Part shown: one piece after another, positions 33,878 to 43,031 of the stretch | Layout of the letters: every line of letters begins with the position of its first letter | How positions within the stretch are numbered: position 1 is the stretch's first letter | IMG/VR virus record: IMGVR_UViG_3300025141_008848 | Location: 1-64,000 of that record | Reading direction: 5' to 3' (one strand) | Length of the DNA stretch: 64,000 nucleotides | Source: a virus | Position numbers and translations under genes: made by a program | The notes under the pieces: generated by a model | The model's input: only the letters and a program-made list of their open reading frames with translations | What the model was told of the DNA's origin: nothing | Database searches by the model: none

Positions 33878-35611
33878 CTACAACCCACCAAGTATTTCAC
33901 CCAAAATATCCGCTTCATTTATATTATCACCCATAACAGTATCTATAACGGACTTCTTTTTATTAACTAATTCGTAGATTGTTCTTTCTATGGTGTTGTC
34001 ATAAATTGGGTATATACACGATACTTTTTTATCTTGACCTATTCTAAATGCTCGGTCTTCACATTGGGACATATCAGAAGGGACAAAGGAAAGGTCGTTG
34101 AATATTACCACTTCTGCTGAGGTTAATGTTATACCCACTCCCGCTGCTTTGACATTACCTATAAAAACCTTTATTTTATCATCATTTTGAAATCGGTCCA
34201 CACTTTCTTGTCTGTCTTCTTTTTTCATAGTACCATTAAGAACTACAGATTCTTTTTTATATTTCTGGTGCAGAGTCATTAAAGGTTCTGTAAAATTAGT
34301 AAAAACAATAACTTTTTTATCTTGTTGTAGACATTGGTCTATTAGTTGTGTTGTCTCCTTAACTTTTTCTAACGCAATTATCTGTCTAACTTTCATTAGT
34401 TTAGCTAGTTGTATAGACAAACCACTACCTCTATGTTGTCGACGCCAGTCAAGATATTCTCCCATCTCATCTTCGTAGGATTTGGATTTAAGCTCCATAT
34501 AGATTGGGGTAATTATTTTATCGGGCAAGTCTAGTACATCCTCCTTCAATCTCCTCAAGACCTTATCGTTAGTTTTATCTCTAAGTTCTTCCAAGTTAGT
34601 CGCACCAAAAGTTAACCATATTTTCCTATAACCCCTAAAAATCTGTTTACCATCACAGTATCGTCTAACATAATTAATCCAATTATTAGCAACTCTTGAC
34701 CCAACCAGCTTTAATAAATTATAATAATTCATAGGTCTAGATGTCATAGGTGTACCTGATAATAACCATAACCTATCTATTTTACTTGTAAGATTATTAA
34801 CTAATTTAGTTCTTTGTGCTTTACCATTAGAAACATAATGTGCTTCATCTATTATAACTAAGTCAAATTTAGCATCTAATATGTGTGTTTTTTTGTCGGA
34901 ATCTTTAGGGAGAGAATGAAAATTCTTTAATATATCATAATTTATAATAACATATTCCCCATCTTCCCATTTTTTACCTTCCACAATACCTACTTCTACA
35001 TTACTATAATTTTCTATTTCTCTTTTCCAATTAACCTTTAATGAAGCGGGACATATTATTAATACTTTTTTTAATTTAAGATTGATACTAGCCATAATAG
35101 CAGAGCTAGTTTTACCTAAACCCATATCATCAGCCAATATATATTTTTTATTAGAAACTAATTTAATGATAGCTTTTTTTTGATGCTCAAATGGTGGACG
35201 ATGTGAAAAAGCTGTAAAATTAACATCTAAATCAGGATTTTCTCTAGGTACAATTTGGTTCTTAGGGACCCAGAAAGAGTTAAGAGGGTGAGAATCTATC
35301 ACCTTACCCCAGACATGATAAGCTTTTTCAGTTTCAGATAAAAGTTTTTCTATCCAGATAGATTTAGGTGGGGTCTGTAGAAATTTAGTTGACATAAGCT
35401 CTTTAGATAAGTAATCGTCTATTTCCATCCACAACCTAACAATTTTAGGTTTTTCATTATAATTGTTATTAATATAGTCTGATTGGGCCCTTGTCAATGT
35501 CAAAGATTTACTATTAAGCATGTTATTTTTAAGACCTATAATATAGTTATTGGCCCCATCATAATTAACTAATGTATTTTTAGCTTTAATCTCTGAAGGA
35601 AAATTTTCCAT
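33878..35611 (-). CDS. SNF2-family DEAH helicase/translocase
   Basis: A 577-residue superfamily 2 ATPase. Walker A DDMGLGKTSS (161-170), Walker B DEAH (255-258), motif III LSGTPM, motif V NVKAAGVGITLT and motif VI QCEDRAFRIGQ follow the SNF2/SMARCAL1-like order, and KVSCIYPIYDNTIE is the usual tail. The 130-residue N-terminus (SIWIEKLLSETEKAYHVWGK) resembles HARP-like lead-ins. It could remodel forks or anneal DNA strands, the role UvsW plays in T4. The gene points away from the structural gene at 35674; no recognised promoter is seen in the 62-base gap on its strand. Confidence 0.93.
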   Translation of the reverse strand: MENFPSEIKAKNTLVNYDGANNYIIGLKNNMLNSKSLTLTRAQSDYINNNYNEKPKIVRLWMEIDDYLSKELMSTKFLQTPPKSIWIEKLLSETEKAYHVWGKVIDSHPLNSFWVPKNQIVPRENPDLDVNFTAFSHRPPFEHQKKAIIKLVSNKKYILADDMGLGKTSSAIMASINLKLKKVLIICPASLKVNWKREIENYSNVEVGIVEGKKWEDGEYVIINYDILKNFHSLPKDSDKKTHILDAKFDLVIIDEAHYVSNGKAQRTKLVNNLTSKIDRLWLLSGTPMTSRPMNYYNLLKLVGSRVANNWINYVRRYCDGKQIFRGYRKIWLTFGATNLEELRDKTNDKVLRRLKEDVLDLPDKIITPIYMELKSKSYEDEMGEYLDWRRQHRGSGLSIQLAKLMKVRQIIALEKVKETTQLIDQCLQQDKKVIVFTNFTEPLMTLHQKYKKESVVLNGTMKKEDRQESVDRFQNDDKIKVFIGNVKAAGVGITLTSAEVVIFNDLSFVPSDMSQCEDRAFRIGQDKKVSCIYPIYDNTIERTIYELVNKKKSVIDTVMGDNINEADILGEILGGL

Positions 35612-35649
35612 ATTAAAATATAATAAAAAGAGAAAAGAAAGACAAATTG

Positions 35650-35663
35650 TATTTATAATAAAA
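35650..35663 (+). promoter_or_regulatory. probable late promoter
   Basis: TATTTATAATAAAA starting 24 bases before the ATG at 35674, followed by GGAAGGA, which is a good ribosome binding site. Confidence 0.7.
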
Positions 35664-35673
35664 GGAAGGACCT

Positions 35674-36189
35674 ATGACTAATAAAAAAATACCGATTACA
35701 AGAATATCTAAATTTTTTAGTTCCGAAGATTTTCAACTAGAACAAGATGTGGGCATGGAGTGGTTACATGGTGATATGCATTTTACTATGGTTTTATTTA
35801 GGGTAGATAAAAAATTATCTGATGTTGATGATGTATATGGGGAGTCGAATGTTGAAGAAATTAGATATAAGCCCCCGGTAGAGTTTAATGCTTATGTAAA
35901 AATTGACCCACCTAACAATAAAAGTTATGGTGGTGGATTAGTTAATCAGATGGAACCAGGCAATATGACTTTAGGTGTGTACAAAAAACATTTAGAAGAA
36001 TTAGATATCGACATAAATTATGGTGACTATATTGGGTACCCAGAAAATGAAACTACAATGAGATATTATGTGGTCGCAAATGATGGAAGAGTGACTTCAG
36101 ATATTAAACACACTATAGGTGGGTATAAAGCTTTCTACAGAACAATAGTATGTTCGTGGGTTAGTGAAAATGAATTTAGAGGAGTGTAA
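35674..36189 (+). CDS. gp14-like neck protein (tentative)
   Basis: A 171-residue protein. MHFTMVLFRVDKKLSDVDDVYGES, VEFNAYVKIDP, YGDYIGYPENETTMRYYVVA and YKAFYRTIVC follow the strand order I recall for T4 gp14 (peptide VECYYVPRE, GEDLKN, GDLIYFP, FEINWVEP), though it is shorter (T4 gp14 has 256). The context favours this: the next gene is gp15-like and the one after is the sheath. The neck protein joins the packaged head to the tail. It overlaps the next start by one base. Confidence 0.5.
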   Translation: MTNKKIPITRISKFFSSEDFQLEQDVGMEWLHGDMHFTMVLFRVDKKLSDVDDVYGESNVEEIRYKPPVEFNAYVKIDPPNNKSYGGGLVNQMEPGNMTLGVYKKHLEELDIDINYGDYIGYPENETTMRYYVVANDGRVTSDIKHTIGGYKAFYRTIVCSWVSENEFRGV

Positions 36190-37268
36190 TGGGAATACCT
36201 AAAAAAATAAAAAAAACCTTAAATATAGCACCAGGACCTATACAAGGGCACTACCCAACAGGGTACAATGGGATAACAACGCCCTATAGACGAAAGGAGT
36301 TAGCAGAGTTCATTACTGACGATGGAACTTATTTACCTAAATCAGTTTTACATGCTGACCTTGATAAAGGAATGTTAGATTTTACACAAGAGCAATTAAA
36401 AACAGTAGCTAATGGAAAAAAAGTTAATGTTATTGACCGTATTCTCACCCTACAAAGGTGGGCAGAATTTGCTCAAACATGGAAATTTGCTAATCAGGAT
36501 AAAAATGTAGAGTTACCATTTATTGTTGTGGTGAGAAAACCAGATGTACAATACGGAACCAATCCCGCTTTACAATATACTATACCCGATAGAAAACAAT
36601 TTCATTATGCTAAGGTACCTACTTGGGACGGCAATAGAAAAGGGTACGACGTCTATACTATACCACAACCGGTCCCAGTAGATATTACATATGATGTGAA
36701 AATAATATGTAATAGAATGAGAGAATTAAATAATTTTAATAGGGTGGTACTCCAAAAGTTCACTTCTAGACAAGCATATACTTTTGTTAAAGGTCATTAT
36801 ATTCCTATAGTATTAAGTTCTATTGGGGACGAAAGTCAGATAGATACAGAGGAAAGAAGATACTATCAACAGAATTACCAATTCCAATTACAAGGGTTTT
36901 TACTAGATGAGGAAGAGTTTGAAGTTAAACCAGCTATTAGTAGGAGTTTAACGATGTTTGGGGTAGACGAAAAGGAAAGAAAAAAAGAACAAAAGAATAT
37001 TGGAGAAGATAACGCCACAAAAACAAATAGAAAATTAACATTCCAGGCGGGTGTTACAGTAATTGTTATATCATATAAGGATAAGGTGAATGTTTCAGCT
37101 TTAAGAATTAAAAATATAGCATCTTATTCTCTTTCTGTTAATGCTATAAATTTTGGTCAGTCATATGACCCGATTATGATTAATCCTGGTGATATTTTAC
37201 AAGTAACGATTGTAAAACAAAATCCTGGTGTGGCTATGTTAACTTTACAAGAAATCCTAATCGGTTAA
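36189..37268 (+). CDS. 15: tail sheath stabiliser / completion protein (gp15-like)
   Basis: A 359-residue protein. PVDITYDVKIICNRMRELNNF, HYIPIVLSSIGDESQID and EERRYYQQNYQFQLQGFLL parallel the T4 gp15 core (IYELSIFTRYEDDM, KIVLMSAAIDEAID, RRRIEWSLTFEVNGW), and it lies directly before the sheath gene as expected. In T4 this protein caps the finished sheath and joins it to the neck. The C-terminal 90 residues form a separate small beta-rich part. Its start overlaps the previous stop, and its last 12 bases overlap the convergent RHH gene. Confidence 0.65.
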   Translation: MGIPKKIKKTLNIAPGPIQGHYPTGYNGITTPYRRKELAEFITDDGTYLPKSVLHADLDKGMLDFTQEQLKTVANGKKVNVIDRILTLQRWAEFAQTWKFANQDKNVELPFIVVVRKPDVQYGTNPALQYTIPDRKQFHYAKVPTWDGNRKGYDVYTIPQPVPVDITYDVKIICNRMRELNNFNRVVLQKFTSRQAYTFVKGHYIPIVLSSIGDESQIDTEERRYYQQNYQFQLQGFLLDEEEFEVKPAISRSLTMFGVDEKERKKEQKNIGEDNATKTNRKLTFQAGVTVIVISYKDKVNVSALRIKNIASYSLSVNAINFGQSYDPIMINPGDILQVTIVKQNPGVAMLTLQEILIG

Positions 37269-37436
37269 ATCCTCACCATATATATCTTTAGTGGTTTTAC
37301 AATTTTCCTTTATTAAGTGTTCTATGAATGCAAACATCTTTAACCCTTTCTTATTACAATAGACTTTAAGTTGGGTATGTGATTTAACACTTATCTTTAA
37401 ATTTTTTATTTTTGGTTTTTTATCTGTGGTGGGCAT
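37257..37436 (-). CDS. small ribbon-helix-helix regulator (59 aa)
   Basis: A 59-residue frame from the ATG at 37434-37436 to a TAG at 37257-37259. LKISVKSHTQLKVYCNKKGL followed by MFAFIEHLIKENC is the CopG/Arc-like pattern: a short beta strand with alternating hydrophobic residues, a helix, a K-K-G turn, then a second helix. A basic N-terminal tail (PTTDKKPKIKN) is typical. Ribbon-helix-helix dimers bind repeated operators, and three GTATG half-sites lie just upstream at 37470-37498. It lies convergent to the gp15-like gene (overlap 12 bases) and divergent from the sheath gene, so it may regulate itself and the tail genes. Confidence 0.7.
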   Translation of the reverse strand: MPTTDKKPKIKNLKISVKSHTQLKVYCNKKGLKMFAFIEHLIKENCKTTKDIYGEDLTD

Positions 37437-37469
37437 TACAGGGTATATTTTTAATATAACTATGGTATT

Positions 37470-37498
37470 GTATGAAAAAAGTATGAAAATTTACATAC
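37470..37498. promoter_or_regulatory. putative RHH operator (GTATG half-sites)
   Basis: GTATG at 37470-37474 and 37481-37485 in the same orientation, 11 bases (one helical turn) apart, and CATAC at 37494-37498 as the inverted copy. The cluster lies 34-62 bases upstream of the RHH start and about 50 bases before the sheath late promoter. Spacing fits RHH dimers binding side by side. Confidence 0.5.
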
Positions 37499-37548
37499 TA
37501 ACCCTAAAATATAGCTATTTACTACGTAACTTTTGTCAATACCACATG

Positions 37549-37563
37549 TATTTATTATAAAAG
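37549..37563 (+). promoter_or_regulatory. probable late promoter of tail sheath
   Basis: TATTTATTATAAAAG, 44 bases before the sheath ATG. It is the same as the site at 48507. The leader is longer than at other late genes. Confidence 0.65.
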
Positions 37564-37592
37564 AAAATAAAATATCTTAAAAATTATAAAAC

Positions 37593-40500
37593 ATGGCAGA
37601 CGGTAATAAAATATTTGTTTCTCCAGGGGTATATACTTCAGAGAAAGATTTAACATTTGTAGCACAAAGTGTAGGTGTTACTACATTAGGTATAGTTGGA
37701 GAAACCTTAAAGGGTCCAGCTTTTGAACCAATATACATTCAATCATATGATGATTTTACAACTAGGTTTGGTGGGACTTCACCAATGACTTATGTGGATT
37801 CACAAATACCTAAATACGAATTAGGTTATATAGCTAAATCGTATTTAAGTCAATCAAACCAATTATTTGTAACAAGAGTATTGGGGATAAGTGGTTATGA
37901 CGCAGGACCATCATGGAGTGTTGTTACAATAGGAGAATTAGACGGCACTACTTTAACAGGTAGTACATCCGCAACCACCCAACTAACACTACCATTCTTT
38001 ATTCCTTTAACAGGGACAAATGGTACTATTGGGGCTAATTTTTCTGCGAATGATGCTTTACACGATGATTTCTTCAGACAACTTCCTGGAACCATAGCGA
38101 GTCATTTTTACAGTGAACCATATCAAACGGGTGATACAACAGCAGATAATGTGAACACTCCGTTTACAATGAATAATGGTACCACACTACCTAATTTACA
38201 AACATCTTTTATAAATTTCTTTAACGGAGGATACTCCCCAACAACAGTAGCATCAGGGTCAACTTGTTATTCAGGAGGACCAGTTTATTATTCTTCTACT
38301 ACTTTAGCTTCATGGAGTTGTCCACTAGTATACCAATACGGTTGTATACCTGAAGCAGTTGAATCAGCAGCAACAGGTACTACAATTGCAACATTTTCTG
38401 CTGAAACATCAGCACTAACAGTAACTAATGTACTATCCACTGAATGTACTGATTTTTCATCTTACAAAAATGATTCGTGGTATTATGGGTTATTCGATTA
38501 TGTAGATGCGGAATGTTGTACCGGTACAACATTTAGTGGGATATCTTATCAACTATGGTTAAGTGGTGGATGTAATAATGGTGGTGGTCTTAACGCTTGT
38601 ACAGGGGTTACAGGAACAACATCAGCTGGAACTGAAGTATATTCTGGTAATGTTATTGTAGATTTAATTACTTATACTGGTGTTGAACCGTACACCGACT
38701 ATGATGGTATGGTAGTATTAACATTAAGGTCTAGAGGACTTAGTACTAAGGCTTCGGGTGGACCGGTATATGCTTTAACAGCAGACACGGCGAGTTTTGA
38801 TTGTACTGGAGATTATGCTAAAGTATTAACAAATCCATTTGCTTCATTTGGGGTAAGTGCAACCACTACCGGTGGTGATGTATATACATTTAAAACTTCT
38901 ATGGCGAACACTTCACAAGATTATGTGTCAAGAGTGTTTGGTAGAAGTCCATTTGATAAAAAAGAATCTGAGGTTCCTTTATTTGTTGAGGAGACTTACC
39001 CAGCACTTTTAACTGATGGTTGGAAGAAAGGAAAAATTAGAGGGTTACAATGTTGTTTTAAATATTTACCTTCTGCACGAGACATAACTAATACAAATAC
39101 CATTGCGTGGTATATGAGAGAATGGACAACACCAGAAACACCATGGATTGTTTCCGAGTTACAAGGTACGGACATATTCAGATTATTTAAATTCATCTCA
39201 ATATCTGATGGTACAGCAGCAAATAGAGAAATTAAAGTTTCTATAATTAACTTATCATTCGAAAGAGGGGAGTTCGATGTAATCGTAAGAGATTTCTATG
39301 ATACAGACGCAAACCCACAAGTTTTAGAAAAATACACTAGATGTAGCTTAGACCCAACAAAAGTATCCTTTATAGGTAGAAAAATTGGTACTTCTACAGG
39401 GGAATTTGAATTAAAGTCTAAATATACAATGTTATATCTAGGTGAAGGATTGTTGGATGGTGTATTTAAGAATTCATTACCAGCTGGTTTTGAAGGATAT
39501 AGATTTAGAGGGTATGATTGCCCAGTTAATCCACGTATTATTTATAAAACAAAATATTATAAAGCAGGAGAAGTAGTGTATGACCCAGCTTTCGGTAGTG
39601 GTGTAGGTAATAACCAAACTATAAGTGGGGGTGATAAGATAAGTAAAGTTTATCTAGGAGTCTCAAATAGTATAGGAGCTGCTTATGACCCAGATTTCTT
39701 TGAATATAAAGGAAAACAAGTACCTAGTACATTATGTACAGCAGTGGAAGGTGGTGACTGGAATGTAATAACTCCTGGTTTCCACATGGATTCAGGAGCT
39801 ACAGTAGTGTTGGGTGGAACAGGAACTTATTTAGATTGGTCAGGAACTACATTAAATGGTAAACAAGTATTTGATTGTGGTGCCGGACAATTTAATCACG
39901 AACCAACTTTAAGTACTGAACCGTACAAACAACTTAGAAGTCGTAAATTTACAGTTGCTCCACATGGTGGGTTTGATGGTTGGGATATTTACAGAAAAAC
40001 AAGAACAAATTCTGACGATTATAGAATGGGACTAAGCGGATTCTTAGCAGGACAATGTGCTGGAACATCGGAATTCCCACAAGCAACTGGAAAGGGTACC
40101 TTTAAAAAATTAAGTAGTACAGAAGCTAACACAGATTATTTTGCTTATTTAAGAGGTATTAATACATTCAGTAATCCTGAAGCGGTAAATATTAATGTGT
40201 TTACCACACCTGGTATTGATTATGTGGATAATTTAGGTCTAGTAAATGAAACTATTGATATGGTAGAAACTGATAGAGCGGATTCATTATATGTAGTAAC
40301 GACACCAGACTACAATATGTTTGTTTCTAGTACGACAGACCCAGCTAACCAAATAACACCAGAAGAAGCGGTAGATAATATGGAAGACTCACTGATAGAC
40401 TCTAATTATACCGCTACGTATTATCCTTGGGTACAAGTTAGAGATACGGCAAATAACAAACAAATATTTATACCACCAACAGCGGAGGTAATGAGAAATA

Positions 40501-41021
40501 TAGCTTTAACCGATAATATTGCATTCCCATGGTTCGCATCTGCGGGATATACTAGAGGTATTGTGAACGCTATAAAAGCTAGAAAGAAACTTACATTAGA
40601 TGAAAGAGATACTTTATATGTGGGAAGACTTAATCCTATAGCAACATTTAGTGATGTCGGACCAATTATTTGGGGTAATAAAACACTACAAATTAGAGAA
40701 TCAGCACTAGATAGAATAAATGTTAGAAGATTATTATTACAAACTAGAAAGTTAATCTCAGCAGTATCAATTAGACTACTATTTGAACAAAATGATGATG
40801 TAGTAAGACAACAATTCTTAGACTTAGTTAACCCAATTCTAGACTCTATTAGAAGAGATAGAGGTTTAACTGACTTTAGAGTGGTACTTTCTAATGACCC
40901 AGAGGAGATAGATAGAAATGAAATGAATGGTAAAATCTACATAAAACCAACAAGAGCATTAGAATACATATTCGTTGAATTCTTGATAACACCTACTGGT
41001 GCATCTTTTGAGGATGTATAG
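37593..41021 (+). CDS. 18: tail sheath protein (gp18-like), very large
   Basis: A 1142-residue contractile sheath protein, against 659 in T4. The N-terminal VSPGVYTSEKDLTFV, LGIVGETLKGPAFEPIYI and FGGTSP, and the C-terminal core ARKKLTLDERDTLYVGRLNP, IWGNKTLQ, NVRRLLLQTRKLIS, YIFVEFLITP are the family hallmarks. The extra roughly 480 residues are insertions in the middle (about residues 110-460 and 640-830), Thr/Gly/Ser-rich with many cysteines (ECCTGTTFSG, GLNACTGVTG), probably surface-exposed domains on the sheath. It is preceded by a late promoter and followed by another, so it is probably its own transcript. Confidence 0.95.
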   Translation: MADGNKIFVSPGVYTSEKDLTFVAQSVGVTTLGIVGETLKGPAFEPIYIQSYDDFTTRFGGTSPMTYVDSQIPKYELGYIAKSYLSQSNQLFVTRVLGISGYDAGPSWSVVTIGELDGTTLTGSTSATTQLTLPFFIPLTGTNGTIGANFSANDALHDDFFRQLPGTIASHFYSEPYQTGDTTADNVNTPFTMNNGTTLPNLQTSFINFFNGGYSPTTVASGSTCYSGGPVYYSSTTLASWSCPLVYQYGCIPEAVESAATGTTIATFSAETSALTVTNVLSTECTDFSSYKNDSWYYGLFDYVDAECCTGTTFSGISYQLWLSGGCNNGGGLNACTGVTGTTSAGTEVYSGNVIVDLITYTGVEPYTDYDGMVVLTLRSRGLSTKASGGPVYALTADTASFDCTGDYAKVLTNPFASFGVSATTTGGDVYTFKTSMANTSQDYVSRVFGRSPFDKKESEVPLFVEETYPALLTDGWKKGKIRGLQCCFKYLPSARDITNTNTIAWYMREWTTPETPWIVSELQGTDIFRLFKFISISDGTAANREIKVSIINLSFERGEFDVIVRDFYDTDANPQVLEKYTRCSLDPTKVSFIGRKIGTSTGEFELKSKYTMLYLGEGLLDGVFKNSLPAGFEGYRFRGYDCPVNPRIIYKTKYYKAGEVVYDPAFGSGVGNNQTISGGDKISKVYLGVSNSIGAAYDPDFFEYKGKQVPSTLCTAVEGGDWNVITPGFHMDSGATVVLGGTGTYLDWSGTTLNGKQVFDCGAGQFNHEPTLSTEPYKQLRSRKFTVAPHGGFDGWDIYRKTRTNSDDYRMGLSGFLAGQCAGTSEFPQATGKGTFKKLSSTEANTDYFAYLRGINTFSNPEAVNINVFTTPGIDYVDNLGLVNETIDMVETDRADSLYVVTTPDYNMFVSSTTDPANQITPEEAVDNMEDSLIDSNYTATYYPWVQVRDTANNKQIFIPPTAEVMRNIALTDNIAFPWFASAGYTRGIVNAIKARKKLTLDERDTLYVGRLNPIATFSDVGPIIWGNKTLQIRESALDRINVRRLLLQTRKLISAVSIRLLFEQNDDVVRQQFLDLVNPILDSIRRDRGLTDFRVVLSNDPEEIDRNEMNGKIYIKPTRALEYIFVEFLITPTGASFEDV

Positions 41022-41035
41022 TATTTATAATAAAA
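41022..41035 (+). promoter_or_regulatory. probable late promoter
   Basis: TATTTATAATAAAA begins immediately after the sheath stop, 21 bases before the ATG at 41043. Confidence 0.7.
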
Positions 41036-41042
41036 TTTAATT

Positions 41043-41948
41043 ATGAAATTTAATAAAAAATTAGTAACAGACACTATAAGTCAACCTAAATCGGGTAAAA
41101 AAGTATTTACGGAAGGTAAAAAACAAAACGTTATTCTTAGTGAAGAACAATTAGATAGACTGCTGTTACAATTAAATGAATCTAGAGAAAAATCTATAAA
41201 TGGTATAATAAAAGATGCTTATGAGTTGATTAGAGAGGCAATTAAGAGTGAAAATTTAGATTTAAGTATAGATAATTATTCTCCAGTACTTACCGAAGAC
41301 CAATCAGAGTGGAGTGGAGGTAGGAATCCAGGTGTTGCTGCGGCGGAAGGTTTAGAAAATGTACTTAACGGTATAAAGAAAGCGTATGACATGATTAAAG
41401 ATAGTGATACGAGAAAGAAATTAGCTAATTCTATTACTAAATTAGGTAATTTTATGACTATTACTGCTGACGCAATTGGAGCCGGAAGAGACCAAAGAGC
41501 TCCTAGAAGTAGTGACTCACTAAGAGACCCACTACCATATCCTGAATTAGAAACCGTAACTGTAGATGATGAAGAAGAAATTTCTGAAGACGATGTAATT
41601 GATGTTAGTGATGTGGATGGGATAGAACTAGTTACCGGTGATGATGAAGTAGAAGACATTCAAGAACAGAAAGAAAAATTAATCCAAGAAGAGATTAAAA
41701 AAATGAAACAAATAATAAAACCACTCACAAAATCAATGTTAAGAGAAGATGAGAGGTGGATGCAAGATGTTAATAAAGATATAGAAAAAAGAGGTACGGA
41801 AGGTGTATTTCATAAATGGTGTGTTGACCATGGATATGAAAATGGATGTTCAAAAGGTTGTTGGGATAAAGCAGAGAAAGCGGGAGACCCGTGGAGAGAA
41901 AGAGCTGCACTAGCAAAAACTTTTTGTGACGATAATCCATATAACTAA
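41043..41948 (+). CDS. hypothetical acidic protein with N-terminal L-N-E segment
   Basis: A 301-residue protein of unknown family. ILSEEQLDRLLLQLNE (residues 31-46) is an amphipathic helix of the type shared with several neighbours. An acidic stretch follows at about 175-215 (VDDEEEISEDDVIDVSDVDG). The C-terminal 70 residues, with GVFHKWCVDHGYENGCSKGC and WRERAALAKTFC, contain several Cys and His and might form a small zinc- or disulfide-stabilised domain. Late promoter 21 bases upstream. Possibly a head-internal or tail accessory protein; function unknown. Confidence 0.6.
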   Translation: MKFNKKLVTDTISQPKSGKKVFTEGKKQNVILSEEQLDRLLLQLNESREKSINGIIKDAYELIREAIKSENLDLSIDNYSPVLTEDQSEWSGGRNPGVAAAEGLENVLNGIKKAYDMIKDSDTRKKLANSITKLGNFMTITADAIGAGRDQRAPRSSDSLRDPLPYPELETVTVDDEEEISEDDVIDVSDVDGIELVTGDDEVEDIQEQKEKLIQEEIKKMKQIIKPLTKSMLREDERWMQDVNKDIEKRGTEGVFHKWCVDHGYENGCSKGCWDKAEKAGDPWRERAALAKTFCDDNPYN

Positions 41949-41973
41949 TAAAACCAATATAAAAAGGTAAAAA

Positions 41974-42486
41974 ATGAAGAAAATTAAATTAAAAGAAGAA
42001 GAATTAGTGAGTCTAATTCAAAAACTAGTTAAAGAAAACCTAGGTAGTGGAAATGGTCAAAACTTTGGAATGATGGGAACACCAACGGCAAAGTATAAAG
42101 AAATGTTTGAAGCTGAAAATATCGAAGAAGATAGTGAAGGTGAAGAAACTTATAACTATGGTGAAGATGAAGGTGAGGACCGAAAAGAAGAAGGTAGATT
42201 AGAGGATGAAAAAGATATGGCTCCCCATGATAGGATTCGTGAGATAGAAAAACATTTAGATGCACTTAAAGATGACATGTCTTATGATGAAGACCATGAA
42301 GATAGAGATGAGGAAGGTGAACATTTTGAGGGCCTAGATAAAGAAGGTACCTATAAAGGAGCACCTAGTAAAGTAGAAAAAAGAGATACGTATGATGGGA
42401 GACCAGGAAAAGTGGTTGGTGTATACTCAAACATAAAAGACCAAAGAAATGAGTCTAGAAAAATAAAACGTACATTAAAAAAATAA
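41974..42486 (+). CDS. hypothetical acidic protein
   Basis: A 170-residue protein, more than a third Glu and Asp. It begins KLKEEELVSLIQKLVKEN, the same type of helix as in the previous gene, with V-K-E at 19-21. The middle is nearly all acidic and probably disordered (EEDSEGEETYNYGEDEGED); the end is basic (ESRKIKRTLKK). I recognise no domain. The ribosome site AAAAAGG lies before the ATG, 25 bases after the previous stop. Confidence 0.55.
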   Translation: MKKIKLKEEELVSLIQKLVKENLGSGNGQNFGMMGTPTAKYKEMFEAENIEEDSEGEETYNYGEDEGEDRKEEGRLEDEKDMAPHDRIREIEKHLDALKDDMSYDEDHEDRDEEGEHFEGLDKEGTYKGAPSKVEKRDTYDGRPGKVVGVYSNIKDQRNESRKIKRTLKK

Positions 42487-42492
42487 CTAACA

Positions 42493-42978
42493 ATGAGAAA
42501 TAGATTTAAACTTAACGAAGAAGAAAAAAATAGAATTAGAGGTTTACACGGAATAAGCGTTATAACGGAACAAGATGACGCTTCGTTTGAGGTGGTAAAT
42601 GCTGTGGATGACGAAGAGGGTGTAGTAACAGCAGATACTCAAGGAGAACCAGAGGTTGAAGAGATAGTAGACGACGAAATAACAGCTGAAGAAATAGTTG
42701 ATGTACCAGAGGATGAAGATTCTTGGTTAGAAGAGAGATGGGAAGACCTATCAGAAGTAGTTAGAAATATATTCCGAAGAAGTAAGGCGTTCGCTGCTTG
42801 TAAACCATCAGTAACATCTTGTCCAGCCTTTAATGAGGTAAGTAGAAGACGTAAAAAAAGAATATTACGTGGTATAAGTTTGTCTTGGCCAAAAATAAAA
42901 TGGCCGAAATTTGTGTTACGTTTTCCTAAAATACGTTTTAGAAAAAATCCTTTTAAAGGAGCTGGAAAACATCACTAA
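42493..42978 (+). CDS. small protein, acidic front and basic aromatic tail
   Basis: A 161-residue protein. It starts KLNEEEKNRIRGLHG and has an I-T-E site at 24-26, as in the genes around it. Residues 30-90 are acidic (EEIVDDEITAEEIVDVPEDE). From about 112 the charge flips: RRRKKRILRG, then a repeat-like SWPKIKWPKFVLRFPKIRFRK with alternating aromatic-Pro-Lys triplets. That tail could bind DNA or membranes. No family recognised. A terminator follows it directly. If the front part is cut off in the head, the basic tail would be released. Confidence 0.6.
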   Translation: MRNRFKLNEEEKNRIRGLHGISVITEQDDASFEVVNAVDDEEGVVTADTQGEPEVEEIVDDEITAEEIVDVPEDEDSWLEERWEDLSEVVRNIFRRSKAFAACKPSVTSCPAFNEVSRRRKKRILRGISLSWPKIKWPKFVLRFPKIRFRKNPFKGAGKHH

Positions 42979-43006
42979 ATTCTACCTGCTAAAAAGAAGA
43001 TAAATT

Positions 43007-43031
43007 AAAAGGTCCGGAAGGACCTTTTTTT
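43007..43031 (+). terminator. intrinsic terminator (bidirectional-looking)
   Basis: AAAAGGTCC, loop GGAA, GGACCTTTT with three more Ts: a 9-bp stem with T-rich ends on both strands (AAAA on the left). It closes the 41043-42978 genes and would also end minus-strand transcription from the gene at 43030-43266. Confidence 0.9.

Noticed and set aside
33838-33918. N-terminal extension of the helical protein (hydrophobic stretch)
   Set aside because: It overlaps the SNF2 gene and covers the late promoter; the start at 33837 has correct spacing to that promoter.
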